Shown: piece after piece, positions 36,056 through 45,031 of the stretch
Layout of the letters: each line of letters opens with the position of its first letter
Numbering within the stretch: position 1 is the first letter of the stretch
Position numbers and translations under genes: made by a program
NCBI GenBank assembly: GCA_002304445.1
Contig: NEVA01000001.1
Location: 1 to 64,000 of the forward strand
Length of the DNA: 64,000 bases
Direction of reading: 5' to 3'
DNA from: Opitutia bacterium Tous-C4FEB
Lineage (GTDB): Bacteria > Verrucomicrobiota > Verrucomicrobiia > Opitutales > Opitutaceae
Notes under the pieces: generated by a model
The model's input: only the letters and a program-made list of their open reading frames with translations
Databases searched by the model: none
What the model was told of the DNA's origin: nothing

Positions 36056-37537
36056 TCATCGCTCCATGATTCGGGCTCGACGCGGCTGCCAATCGCGACC
36101 CAGCACGAAGGTCGGGTCGGAATAATTCGCGACGAGCTCCGCGTCGGCCGGAAGCCGCAGTTGGCGGGAGACAGACAGGCGCTGGCTCACGTCGGCGGGT
36201 GTACCGTCGGGGGCGCGGCTGTTGAATTCCATGAACCGGAGACTCAAGATCGATCCCGGCGGCGCGCCGTCCCGCGGGGCCTGCAGTTGCCAGCCGACGG
36301 CGGCGACACTCGCACCCAGCGTGCAGTCGATGAGGACCACTTCGCTGTGCGGGAACCGATGCGGTTCGATCCGCGAAAGAAAATTCTCCGTCACGCCCGG
36401 CGCGCCTTCAAACGTGCACCGCACAAAGACGAAGCCATGTTGACCGGCCGGATTACGGACTTGGGTGTAGTAGGCCGAAGATCGCAAAGACCGTGCCGTG
36501 CAATGCTCGAAGAACGCCGGTCCGGTGCCCCACATAAAATCGACGTCGCCCTCGATGAAACAGCCGGTGACGTACACTTGGCCATTCAACTGGATCGTAT
36601 CCTGAAAACTGCGGAAGTTGACGTCCTTGATCACCGCGCGGGCGGAGGCGGAGCCATTGACGATGAGCGCCTCGGCTTGCGAGCCACCCTGCGGCGTGGT
36701 GTTCCAGAGAGTAAGATTGGCGAGGGTGAAGTCGTCGACGCGGTGCGCGAGGAACATGCCCCGACGATTGACGCTGCCACCCGCGCGCGCGGGTTCGCCG
36801 GCAGGGCTCGGGGTGGGTTCGCCGGACGGATTACCACGGTAGCTGTTGAACTTCGCGTTATTGGGGTAAGCGATCACGGTCTCACGCCGGTCTTCGCCCA
36901 GAATTGTGACCGCATGTTTGCCGGTGAAAAAAATAATCTCCCGATAAGTGCCCTTGCGCAGGAAAACCGTCACCGGGTCGGTATTCCCGTCGGGAATATA
37001 ATCCAGCGCGGCCTGCACGGTGCAGAAATCCCCGGAACCATCGGCGGCGACGATCACGCGCTTCGCACCCGGAGCAGGCGGCGCGGCGCGGGTCGCGAAA
37101 CGCCAGGCAGTTGGCCCGTCGATCCCGCTGAACGAGTCACCACCCGTCACGAAAGCTCCCGCGCTCACCGTGACATAGTAGCTGCGCCCGTAAGCCAGAG
37201 TGCCCGTTTTGGGCACGAGCCAAACCTCCCGATCAACCCCGAGAACCGAATAGACCTGGAAATGATCGATGCCACCGATGGTGCGCTCGCTGACCGGAGA
37301 CCCGAGCGTGAAGGTTTCAACGACCGCCCGCGAGGCGGCATCGTGGATCTGGATCCGACCCGTCGGCACCAGCGATGGGGCAGCGGCGAAAACCAAGCGC
37401 AACGGAGCGTCCGGCGTCACCTCGGTCGCACCCGGGGCAGGGAAAAGACGCTGCGCCGAAAACGCAGCTTGCGCGTGAGCCGCCAAAACCGTGACGAGCC
37501 AAACGCCTAGGCAAACCGGCAGAGAGCGGTGAAACAT
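36056..37537 (-). CDS. Secreted pectinesterase (carbohydrate esterase family 8) with N-terminal Ig-like domain
   Basis: A 493-residue enzyme with a signal peptide (MFHRSLPVCLGVWLVTVLAAHAQA), a Big_5/Ig-like domain at about 30-130 (PAPGATEVTPDAPLRLVF) and a right-handed beta-helix. CE8 marks: VAADGSGDFCTVQAALDYIP, GKHAVTILGE, and the catalytic region SFQDTIQLNGQVYVTGCFIEGDVDFMWGTG with both active-site aspartates. It removes methyl esters from pectin outside the cell so that lyases can act; KduI/KduD then process the products. No lyase gene is seen in the window, so the set is incomplete locally. Confidence 0.93.
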   Translation of the reverse strand: MFHRSLPVCLGVWLVTVLAAHAQAAFSAQRLFPAPGATEVTPDAPLRLVFAAAPSLVPTGRIQIHDAASRAVVETFTLGSPVSERTIGGIDHFQVYSVLGVDREVWLVPKTGTLAYGRSYYVTVSAGAFVTGGDSFSGIDGPTAWRFATRAAPPAPGAKRVIVAADGSGDFCTVQAALDYIPDGNTDPVTVFLRKGTYREIIFFTGKHAVTILGEDRRETVIAYPNNAKFNSYRGNPSGEPTPSPAGEPARAGGSVNRRGMFLAHRVDDFTLANLTLWNTTPQGGSQAEALIVNGSASARAVIKDVNFRSFQDTIQLNGQVYVTGCFIEGDVDFMWGTGPAFFEHCTARSLRSSAYYTQVRNPAGQHGFVFVRCTFEGAPGVTENFLSRIEPHRFPHSEVVLIDCTLGASVAAVGWQLQAPRDGAPPGSILSLRFMEFNSRAPDGTPADVSQRLSVSRQLRLPADAELVANYSDPTFVLGRDWQPRRARIMER

Positions 37538-37630
37538 CGGGCGAGCCTAACCGCAAATTCTCTCCCGTCCAAAGCAAAGCCGCGCGGTGAATTCCGCGCG
37601 GCCGGACTGGCAGCCGTCAGGCAACCGGGC

Positions 37631-38001
37631 TCAGAACGAGCCCTTCACTCCGATCGTGTATTGCACGCCAAACTCCTCGCGACGGTAAGTGCGGCTCCAG
37701 CTGGGAGAAACCGGACCGTAGCGCTGGGCGTCTTGGGCGACGTTGGTGAGATTACGGGCGTTGAGGAAGAACCCGACCAAGTTGGTGTAACGGTAATTGA
37801 AATTCACGTCCGTGTAGACGCGCGGTTTAAAGTAGTCGAAGAAACCTTCGTCGGTGCGCGCCAGACCATTGTAGGTGATGGTCTGCTGGGTGAGCCGCTG
37901 ACGGCGTCCAGCGCCAGAGGAGAATTTAACTTGAGGCCTGTAACGCGCGCGCTGCCAAAGTTGAAGCGCGCCGAGATGGTCGCCCCGGCTGCGGAAATCT
38001 A
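37631..38001 (-). pseudogene. Truncated, frameshifted TonB-dependent receptor (C-terminal end)
   Basis: The minus strand shows barrel strands typical of a receptor end: FDYFKPRVYTDVNFNYRY, FFLNARNLTNVAQDAQRY and the terminal FGVQYTIGVKGSF. Upstream the reading shifts phase: ISAAGATISARFNFGSARVTG is in another frame, breaking near 37925. Nothing receptor-like lies before about 38001, where the lacI leader begins. So the plug and most of the barrel are gone. Its place beside pectinesterase suggests it once imported pectin oligomers. Confidence 0.72.
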
Positions 38002-38087
38002 ACCGCTCGCTTCCACGCGCGCTTGATTCATGGCCTCGAAGCGTTGACTTCTTCGGCGCGCTTTTCCGCCGCCGTAATCTCCCCGCC

Positions 38088-39143
38088 GTGAGCAAATCCA
38101 AACCCACGCCCCGCCCCGCTTTGCGCTCCACGGCCGATTTTGCCCGCCATGTCGGTTTGGCGCGCACCACCATTTCGCGGGTGCTCAACGGCCAGCCCGG
38201 GCTTAAGCCCAAGACGATTGCCCGCGTGCACGCGGCGATGGAGGCCACCGGCTTCACGCCCAACGCGCACGCCCTTCACCTGAAGGGCAAAAACTCCGCC
38301 ACCATCGGGATCTGCATGGAGGACCTGCTCACCCCGCCGGCCGTGCGGAAACTCGCCGCGTTGCAGCGCCTGCTGCGCGCACAAAACTACGCGTCCCTCA
38401 TCGAGGTGTTGGACCCGGGCGAAAGCCGGCGGGTGGTCCGTCACTTCCTGTCCATGCGCGTTGATGCGATCGTCTTCATCGGGCTGTTCGACGAAGCCGA
38501 GATCACCGCCCGGATCTCCGAACTGGTCGTTCATGGCACGCCGCACCTTATCATCGACCACGCGGGCATCGCGGGCGCCAACACCGTGTCGCTCGATCGC
38601 GCCGCCGGCATGACTGCGGTCGTGAACCACCTGCTTGCCTTCGGCCACACCCGATTCGGTCTGCTCGGTTTAAGCTCGCCCGCCCGCACCGCCGGCGAGC
38701 GGTTAAACGGCATTCGCGCAGCCTTGGCCGCGCATCGGCTCGATTTCGATTCCTGCACCCAATCCCTCGATCATCTGCACGTGCGGGCGGGCGACTTCGA
38801 ATACGGCCGGGCCCTCGCCACCACGTTCGCTTCGACCCCCAACCGTCCCACCGCCTTTCTCGCGCTCAACGACGAAATCGGCGTCGGCGCACTTCATGGT
38901 TTCCAAGCCTCCCGACTGCGCGTGCCACACGATCTTTCCATCTCCGGCTTCAATAATCAGGACATCTGCGCGATGACGACGCCCGGTCTCACCAGCGTGG
39001 ACCAACAAATCGCACCCACCGTCGCCGCCGCCGCCAAGTTGATCTTTGAACAACTCAACGGCCCCGTCCGGCGACGGCCGGTCTTGCGCACCATCGTTCC
39101 GGAACTCGTCGCCCGCGGGTCAACCGGTCCGGCCCCGGCCTGA
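38088..39143 (+). CDS. LacI-family transcription regulator
   Basis: A 351-residue repressor-type protein starting at GTG 38088. Helix-turn-helix at about residues 15-35 ([22 protein letters not shown]), hinge [16 protein letters not shown], then a ribose-binding-protein-like effector domain ([25 protein letters not shown]-like [15 protein letters not shown]). LacI members bind a sugar or uronate and release DNA. It is divergent from the pectinesterase/receptor remnant, so control of pectin genes is likely. No operator was confirmed. Confidence 0.9.
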   Translation: MSKSKPTPRPALRSTADFARHVGLARTTISRVLNGQPGLKPKTIARVHAAMEATGFTPNAHALHLKGKNSATIGICMEDLLTPPAVRKLAALQRLLRAQNYASLIEVLDPGESRRVVRHFLSMRVDAIVFIGLFDEAEITARISELVVHGTPHLIIDHAGIAGANTVSLDRAAGMTAVVNHLLAFGHTRFGLLGLSSPARTAGERLNGIRAALAAHRLDFDSCTQSLDHLHVRAGDFEYGRALATTFASTPNRPTAFLALNDEIGVGALHGFQASRLRVPHDLSISGFNNQDICAMTTPGLTSVDQQIAPTVAAAAKLIFEQLNGPVRRRPVLRTIVPELVARGSTGPAPA

Positions 39144-39241
39144 GAGTGGGCGTCACCCGGCCGAAATTAGGCCGGTTCAATTCGGGAAAATCTCATTCTT
39201 CCCATTCGCGTCCCGCGGGCTTTATCTCACCCTTAACACCC

Positions 39242-40729
39242 GTGAGTTCCCTCGCCTCCCCTCCGCTTCACCCTTCCGTCGCCGACCCCGCGCGTTGTCT
39301 CCGCCGCCTCGCCGCTCTGCTCCCGGCCTCGCGCGTGCTCTCCGGACCGGCCCAACTCGCCGCCTATGAAAGCGACGGCCTCACCGCCTTCCGCACCGCG
39401 CCGCTCGCCGTCGTCGTCCCCGAGACTCAGGCCGAGGTCATCGCCCTCGTCCGTCTCTGCCACGAGGAGAAGCTCCCCTTCGTGGCCCGCGGCAGCGGCA
39501 CCAGCCTGTCCGGCGGCTCCACGCCCGTCGCCGGTGGACTCGTGATCACGCTCAACCGCCTCAACCGCATCCTCCGCGTCGACCCCGCCCAGCGTCTCGC
39601 CGTCGTCGAGCCCGGCGTGATCAATACCGCCGTCACCGCCGCCGCCGCGCCCCACGGCTTGCACTACGCGCCCGACCCTTCGAGCCAGTCCATCTGCACC
39701 ATCGGGGGCAACGTCGCCTTCAACTCCGGGGGCGCCCACTGCCTAAAATACGGCATGACTTCCAATCACGTGCTCGGGCTCAAAGCCGTGCTCGCCACCG
39801 GCGAGGTCGTCGAATTCGGCTCCGCTTCCCGCGAGCAACTCGGCCCCGACTGGTGCGGCCTGTTCTCCGGCAATGAAGGCCTTTTCGGCATCGCCCTTGA
39901 GATCACCGTGCAACTCCTGCCGCGCGCCGAGGTGTTTCATACCGTCCTCGCCGGCTACCGCACCCTCGAGCAGGCCGGTGACGCCGTCTCTGCCATCATC
40001 GCCAGCGGCCTGCTCCCCGGCGCGATCGAAATCATGGACGCGCTCGCCCTCGAGGCCGCCAGCGCCGCCGTCCACGCCGAGTATCCGCCCGGATGCGAAG
40101 CCGTCCTCATCGTCGAGCTCGAAGGCCCGCGCGAGGTCGTCGCCGCCCAGCGCCCCCAACTCGACGCGCTAATCGCCGCCAGCGCGCCCGTCGAGGCCCG
40201 CCCCGCCCGCGATGCCGCCGAACGCGCCGCCATCTGGAAGGGCCGCAAGAGCGCCTTCAGCGCCGTCGGCCGACTCTCCCCGGATTTCATCGTGCAGGAC
40301 GGCGTCGTCCCCCGCCGCCGCCTCGGCGAGGCCCTGCGCCGCATCGCCGAGATGTCCCGCGCCGCCGGCATTCGCTGCGCCAATGTCTTCCACGCCGGCG
40401 ATGGGAATCTTCACCCGCTCATTCTCTACAACGGCACCGAACCCGGCGCCCTCGACCGCGCCGAAGTCCTCGCGGGCAACATCCTGAAAATGTGCGTCGA
40501 GATGGGTGGCTCCATCACCGGCGAACACGGCGTCGGCCTCGAAAAACGCGACTACCTCGCCTCGATGTTCAACGCCGACGAACTCGATTGCCTCCACCGG
40601 ATCCGCGCCGCCTTCGATCCGCTCGGCATCGCGAATCCCGGCAAGATGTTTCCCGACGGCACCGCGCCCGCGCTCGCCCAACACGGCCTGCACCCGCTCG
40701 AAAAAGCCGGCCTCATCTCCCGCGAATGA
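39242..40729 (+). CDS. glcD: Glycolate/D-lactate oxidase FAD subunit (GlcD)
   Basis: About 495 residues from GTG 39242, close to the E. coli GlcD length of 499; the first frame start at 39146 adds a non-conserved stretch. FAD-binding type 4 domain: [32 protein letters not shown] and the [22 protein letters not shown] block. The C-terminal oxidase domain ends with [28 protein letters not shown] and [13 protein letters not shown]. It oxidises glycolate to glyoxylate, or D-lactate to pyruvate, with electrons passed via GlcF. Coupled to glcE by a four-base overlap. Confidence 0.93.
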   Translation: MSSLASPPLHPSVADPARCLRRLAALLPASRVLSGPAQLAAYESDGLTAFRTAPLAVVVPETQAEVIALVRLCHEEKLPFVARGSGTSLSGGSTPVAGGLVITLNRLNRILRVDPAQRLAVVEPGVINTAVTAAAAPHGLHYAPDPSSQSICTIGGNVAFNSGGAHCLKYGMTSNHVLGLKAVLATGEVVEFGSASREQLGPDWCGLFSGNEGLFGIALEITVQLLPRAEVFHTVLAGYRTLEQAGDAVSAIIASGLLPGAIEIMDALALEAASAAVHAEYPPGCEAVLIVELEGPREVVAAQRPQLDALIAASAPVEARPARDAAERAAIWKGRKSAFSAVGRLSPDFIVQDGVVPRRRLGEALRRIAEMSRAAGIRCANVFHAGDGNLHPLILYNGTEPGALDRAEVLAGNILKMCVEMGGSITGEHGVGLEKRDYLASMFNADELDCLHRIRAAFDPLGIANPGKMFPDGTAPALAQHGLHPLEKAGLISRE

Positions 40730-41784
40730 ACGCCCTGCTTTCCCCCACCACGCTCGCCGAGCTCGCCGAAGCCGTGCGCTCCGCCCCGCGCATTCTCGCC
40801 GTCGGCGCGCGCACCAAGCCGCGCCTCTCCGCCGCCGCGCCCGACGTCACCCTCGTCTCCACCCTCGGCCTCAGCGGCATCACGGAATACCAGCCCGACG
40901 AATTCACCTTCACCGCCCTCGCCGGCACGCCCCTCAGCGAGATCGCCGCCACCCTCGCCGCGCGCGGTCAATATCTGCCGTTCGATCCCTTGCTGCTCAC
41001 CGCCGGCGCGACCCTCGGCGGCACGCTCGGCGCCGGTCTCAGCGGCTCCGGCCGGTTCCGCTTTGGCGGCCAACGCGACTTCATCCTCGGCGTGCGCTTC
41101 GTTGATGGCACCGGCCGACTCCTGCGCCTCGGCGGCAAGGTCGTGAAAAACGCTGCCGGCTTCGACCTGCCGAAATTCTTCGTCGGCAGCCTCGGCCGCT
41201 TCGGCGTCTTCGGTGAGCTCACTTTCAAGGTCTTCCCTCGTCCCGCCTCGACGCTCACCCTGCGCCTGCCCGTCGCCGACGCCTCCGCCGCCACCGCGCT
41301 GCTCAACGCCGCCGCCGGCGCCCGCTGGGAGATCGACGCCCTCGATCTGCTCCCCGCCGCCGATGCGGTCGCCGTTCGTCTCGCCGGCCCGGAGAGCGCG
41401 CTCCCGATCCTCGCGGCCGAGATTCTCACGCGTTTTCCGGGGGAAATTCTCTCCGCCTCCGCCGCCGATGCGCTCTGGTCCGATCTCCGCGAACTCCGCT
41501 GGACCCACGCCGGCGGCTCTCTGCTCAAGCTCGCGCTCACGCCCGCGCAACTCCCCGAACTCGTCGCCCGCGTGCGCGCACTCTCCGGCCGCATCCACGT
41601 GACCGCCGGCGGCAACGCCGCGCTCGTCTCCCTCCCCGCGCCCGCCGCCTCACTCGGCCTCCCCGCGCTCACGTTGCGCGGCCCCGGCCCGCTGTGGCTC
41701 GACGCCCCCGCCCCACCCGCAATCCACGCCGCCGTAAAAACCGCCCTCGATCCGCACAACCGTTTCCCGTCCCTTGCCGCCTGA
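40726..41784 (+). CDS. glcE: Glycolate oxidase FAD-binding subunit (GlcE)
   Basis: About 352 residues from ATG 40726. It has the FAD/PCMH domain of GlcE ([69 protein letters not shown]) and a shorter C-terminal region than GlcD. GlcE is needed with GlcD and GlcF for membrane-linked glycolate oxidase activity. Its start overlaps the glcD stop (ATGA) and its stop overlaps the glcF start (TGATG), so the three are translated together. Confidence 0.93.
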   Translation: MNALLSPTTLAELAEAVRSAPRILAVGARTKPRLSAAAPDVTLVSTLGLSGITEYQPDEFTFTALAGTPLSEIAATLAARGQYLPFDPLLLTAGATLGGTLGAGLSGSGRFRFGGQRDFILGVRFVDGTGRLLRLGGKVVKNAAGFDLPKFFVGSLGRFGVFGELTFKVFPRPASTLTLRLPVADASAATALLNAAAGARWEIDALDLLPAADAVAVRLAGPESALPILAAEILTRFPGEILSASAADALWSDLRELRWTHAGGSLLKLALTPAQLPELVARVRALSGRIHVTAGGNAALVSLPAPAASLGLPALTLRGPGPLWLDAPAPPAIHAAVKTALDPHNRFPSLAA

Positions 41785-43043
41785 TGCTCCACACCATCGC
41801 CAAAAACAAACACGGCCCGCTCACCGAATCGATGGCCCATGCCGTCGAGTCCTGCGTCCACTGCGGCTTCTGCCTCGCCGCCTGCCCCACTTACTCCGAG
41901 CTCGGCCAAGAAATGGATTCCCCCCGCGGCCGCATCGTCCTCATGAAGCAGGTCCTCGAGGAAAAACTCCCGTGGGCCGACGCCCAGCCGCACGTTGACC
42001 GCTGCCTCGGTTGCCTTGCCTGCGAGCCCGCGTGCCCGAGCGGCGTGCCTTACCGCGACCTGATCAGCCCGTTTCGCGCCGTCGCCCAACCCAAGTTCAA
42101 CCGCACGTTCGCCGAAAAGCTCCGCCGCTTTCTGGCCGCGCAAACGATCCCGTTTCCCCGCCGCTTCCGGCTCGCCGCCGCCGCCGGCCGCCTCGGCAAA
42201 CTCGTCCGCCCGCTCGTCCCCGCCGCCCTTCGCCCCATGATCGACCTCGTGCCGGCGTCGATCCCGCCCGCCGAATCATGGCCCCGCGTCACCCCGGCCG
42301 TCGGCGAACGCCGTGCCCGCGTCGCGCTCCTCACCGGCTGCGCGCAACAAGTCCTCTCGCCCGACATCAACACCGCCACCATCGCCGTCCTCGCCCAACA
42401 AGGCGTCGAAGTCATCGTGCCCGAGTCGCAGGGCTGCTGCGGCGGCCTCGCGTGGCACACCGGCGACCTCACCGCCGCACAAAATTTCGCCCGCAAAAAC
42501 CTCGCCGCTTTCCCCGCCGACGTGGACGCGATCCTCACCAACGCCGCCGGCTGCGGCTCCGCGCTGCACGAATACCACCTCGTCCTCAAGGGCACGCCCG
42601 ACGAGGCCCGCGCCGAGGCATTTCGGCACCGCGTGATGGATGTGAGCTTGTTTCTCACCAAGCTCGGCCTGCGGACGCCTCCGCCCACCGCCCAAGTCCC
42701 GCGTCGCATCGCCTATCACGACGCCTGCCACCTGGCCAACGCCCAAGGCGTGCGCGCCGAACCTCGCGCCCTCCTTCGCGCGATCCCGGGCGCCACCGTG
42801 ATCGAGCTCGCCGACGCCCATCTCTGCTGCGGCAGCGCCGGCACCTATAATTTGGACCAACCCGACATCGCCGCCTCCCTCGGCGAGAAAAAGGCCCGCG
42901 CCGTCATGGCCAGCGGCGCCGAGGTCGTCGCCAGCGGCAACATCGGCTGCCTCACTCAACTCTCGTCACACCTCGCCCGCCTCGGCTCCCCGATCAAGGT
43001 CCGCCACACCTTTCAGGTTTTGCGCGACGCCTACACGCCGTAA
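41784..43043 (+). CDS. glcF: Glycolate oxidase iron-sulfur subunit (GlcF)
   Basis: About 419 residues from ATG 41784. Two 4Fe-4S ferredoxin clusters: CVHCGFCLAACP near residue 23 and CLGCLACEPACP near 73. Two CCG/cysteine-rich domains follow (SQGCCGGLAWHTGD; HDACHLANAQGV...HLCCGSAG), as in heterodisulfide-reductase-type subunits. It passes electrons from GlcD/E to the quinone pool at the inner membrane. Last gene of the glcDEF unit; the next gene is convergent. Confidence 0.94.
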   Translation: MLHTIAKNKHGPLTESMAHAVESCVHCGFCLAACPTYSELGQEMDSPRGRIVLMKQVLEEKLPWADAQPHVDRCLGCLACEPACPSGVPYRDLISPFRAVAQPKFNRTFAEKLRRFLAAQTIPFPRRFRLAAAAGRLGKLVRPLVPAALRPMIDLVPASIPPAESWPRVTPAVGERRARVALLTGCAQQVLSPDINTATIAVLAQQGVEVIVPESQGCCGGLAWHTGDLTAAQNFARKNLAAFPADVDAILTNAAGCGSALHEYHLVLKGTPDEARAEAFRHRVMDVSLFLTKLGLRTPPPTAQVPRRIAYHDACHLANAQGVRAEPRALLRAIPGATVIELADAHLCCGSAGTYNLDQPDIAASLGEKKARAVMASGAEVVASGNIGCLTQLSSHLARLGSPIKVRHTFQVLRDAYTP

Positions 43044-43077
43044 CTCTCCCGCCCGCTCCGGCTGACGGCGGGCCGCC

Positions 43078-44028
43078 TCAAAGCCCGAGGGCGGCCGCCG
43101 CTCCGCGTCGCACCCACCGGTAGGCGGCGTGCGAATTTTGCCAGAAAAATTTCTCCGCCGCAGCCCGGCTTTGACCGGCGAAGAAATCCGCGGCGACCCG
43201 ATGCACCGTCGCATACGGCGCGACCCGATCACTGACCGGCCAGTTGCTCCCAAACATCACGCGGTCCTCGCCAAACAGATCCAGAATCGTGTCGAGCGCC
43301 GCCCGGTAGTGCGCGGGATTGTCCACGACCACACCACCCTCTCGGCGCACGATATTGGAAACCTTGGCAAACACGTTGGGCTGGCGGGCCAGCTCCGCCC
43401 ACGCCGGACGCATGGCCGCCGGAGCGGCGTCCCAATCGGCAAACGGGAGATGGTTCACCACGATCCGCAGGCCGGGCAACGTACGCGAGAGTTGCAGGGT
43501 CGGCCCGAGCACCGCCACGCCACCCAGCACGTCGATCGAAAGATCCGCGGCGGCTACCCGCTTGAGATCGGCCAAAACCTCCGCAGTCGCCAAATTCCTG
43601 AGGACGTTTAGGCGCAGCCGCAGTCCCCGAAAAATCGGGTCCGCCGTGAAGCGACTCAGGTTGTCCGCAAACTCCGGCCGACCCGGCACGAGGTGCCCCA
43701 CAAAGCCGACGATCTCAGGATTCGCCCGTGCGAGATCGAGGATCCATTGGTTATCCTCAATCCGATCACTCGCCTCGACGACGACGGTGCCCACGACGTT
43801 GAGCGCGCCGTGGTGCGCCGCGAAATCCGCCGGCAACCTCGGCCGGAAGAGAACGTTATCTGTGCGCGGGGGCCAAGGCACCCCTTGCGCGCGCGTCGGA
43901 TCATAGAAATGCGTGTGCGTGTCGATGATCGGAATCGGCGCCGCGACGGCATTCATCGCCGCACCCGCCACTCCGGTCGAGAGCGCGGCGGTGGCAGCCG
44001 AGGACCATAGAAATTCGCGACGGGTCAT
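43078..44028 (-). CDS. Exported amidohydrolase (TIM-barrel, COG3618-like)
   Basis: About 316 residues from ATG 44028 with a twin-arginine signal (MTRREFLWSSAATAALSTGVAGA). The amidohydrolase-2 barrel starts IIDTHTHFYDP with the HxH metal pair. Later parts are FVGHLVPG, NHLPFADWD, and MFGSNWPVSD with the final metal aspartate region. Relatives include L-fuconolactone hydrolase and 2-pyrone-4,6-dicarboxylate lactonase, so a sugar-lactone substrate is plausible. The Tat signal implies a folded, metal-loaded periplasmic enzyme. Divergent from the methyltransferase gene. Confidence 0.88.
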   Translation of the reverse strand: MTRREFLWSSAATAALSTGVAGAAMNAVAAPIPIIDTHTHFYDPTRAQGVPWPPRTDNVLFRPRLPADFAAHHGALNVVGTVVVEASDRIEDNQWILDLARANPEIVGFVGHLVPGRPEFADNLSRFTADPIFRGLRLRLNVLRNLATAEVLADLKRVAAADLSIDVLGGVAVLGPTLQLSRTLPGLRIVVNHLPFADWDAAPAAMRPAWAELARQPNVFAKVSNIVRREGGVVVDNPAHYRAALDTILDLFGEDRVMFGSNWPVSDRVAPYATVHRVAADFFAGQSRAAAEKFFWQNSHAAYRWVRRGAAAALGL

Positions 44029-44161
44029 GGGGCGGGATCTGGAAGAAAAGGAATTCGGCGCGACCGAGCCAGAACCTTCTGCCCGATCTGTTAACCCCGC
44101 CCCGCAAAGCCTGGAAATTGAACCTCGACCCGTTCCACCCGCGCCGCCCAAATCCCCGGCC

Positions 44162-44938
44162 ATGCTCTCGGCCAAACGCTCCAAACTCGAAAAAATTCGC
44201 CCGCTGCTTCGGACCGATCTGCCGTTCACCGAAACCCCCGGTTGTTTTAATTTCCTCGATGCCGCCCTCGCCGAGAAGCACGGCGTCTTCGAAACCGAAA
44301 ACGTCTCGCAGCACTCCTACGACCCCCACGCGCTGCAAATCATCAACCGGTTCCCCGAGGGTCTCATCCTCGATTGCGGTGCCGGCAAGCGCGCCGAGTA
44401 TCTGACCAACGTCGTCAACTTCGAGATCGTCCCCTACGACACGACCGATGTGGTCGGCGTCGCGGAAGAACTACCGTTTGCCGACGCTTCCTTCGACGGC
44501 GTCGTCTGCCTCAACGTGCTCGAGCACGTCAAAAATCCGTTTCAAGCCGCCAAGGAGATCTCCCGCGTGCTGAAGCCCGGCGCGCAACTCTACTGCGTGG
44601 TGCCCTTCCTCCAGTTGCGTCACGGCTTCCCCAATCACTACTACAACATGACCGCCGAGGGCCTGAAAAACCTCTTCGACCCCTACCTCAAAATCGACAG
44701 CCAGGAAGTGATCGCGAGCGGCCTGCCGATCTGGTCGTTGTGGTTGCTCATCATGCACTGGGCTGCCGGCCTGCCCGAGCCCACGAAGAGCGAATTCCTC
44801 AACCTGAAGCTCTCCGATCTCATGCACCATCCGGTCGCGATCATGAACCAAGACTTCGTGACGAAGCTCTCCGCCGACAAAAACTTCGAGCTCGCGAGCA
44901 CGACCGCCCTCTTCGCCACCAAGCCTCCCGTCTTATAA
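44162..44938 (+). CDS. Class I SAM-dependent methyltransferase
   Basis: About 258 residues from ATG 44162. The Rossmann-like SAM site is LILDCGAGKRAEYL, followed by an acidic strand end (EIVPYDTTDVVGVAEELPF), CLNVLEHVKNPFQAAKEI and LKPGAQLYCVVPF. The pattern is the Methyltransf_11 type used on small molecules, lipids or glycans. There is no clue to substrate; a longer frame from 43913 overlaps the amidohydrolase leader and is rejected. The next gene, a transporter, is 93 bases downstream. Confidence 0.85.
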   Translation: MLSAKRSKLEKIRPLLRTDLPFTETPGCFNFLDAALAEKHGVFETENVSQHSYDPHALQIINRFPEGLILDCGAGKRAEYLTNVVNFEIVPYDTTDVVGVAEELPFADASFDGVVCLNVLEHVKNPFQAAKEISRVLKPGAQLYCVVPFLQLRHGFPNHYYNMTAEGLKNLFDPYLKIDSQEVIASGLPIWSLWLLIMHWAAGLPEPTKSEFLNLKLSDLMHHPVAIMNQDFVTKLSADKNFELASTTALFATKPPVL

Positions 44939-45031
44939 GGATGCCCGCCGTGCGCCGTTGCGGCACTCCAAAATAAAGGAGTTGAAACTCGACCCGTTTT
45001 GCCCGGCTCTACAGCCACGCTCCTCAAAACC

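Noticed and set aside
38088-39143. LacI regulator as part of the glcDEF operon
   Set aside because: Only about 100 bases upstream on the same strand, but glycolate operons use GntR-type GlcC; divergent pectin genes are the better target. Not settled.
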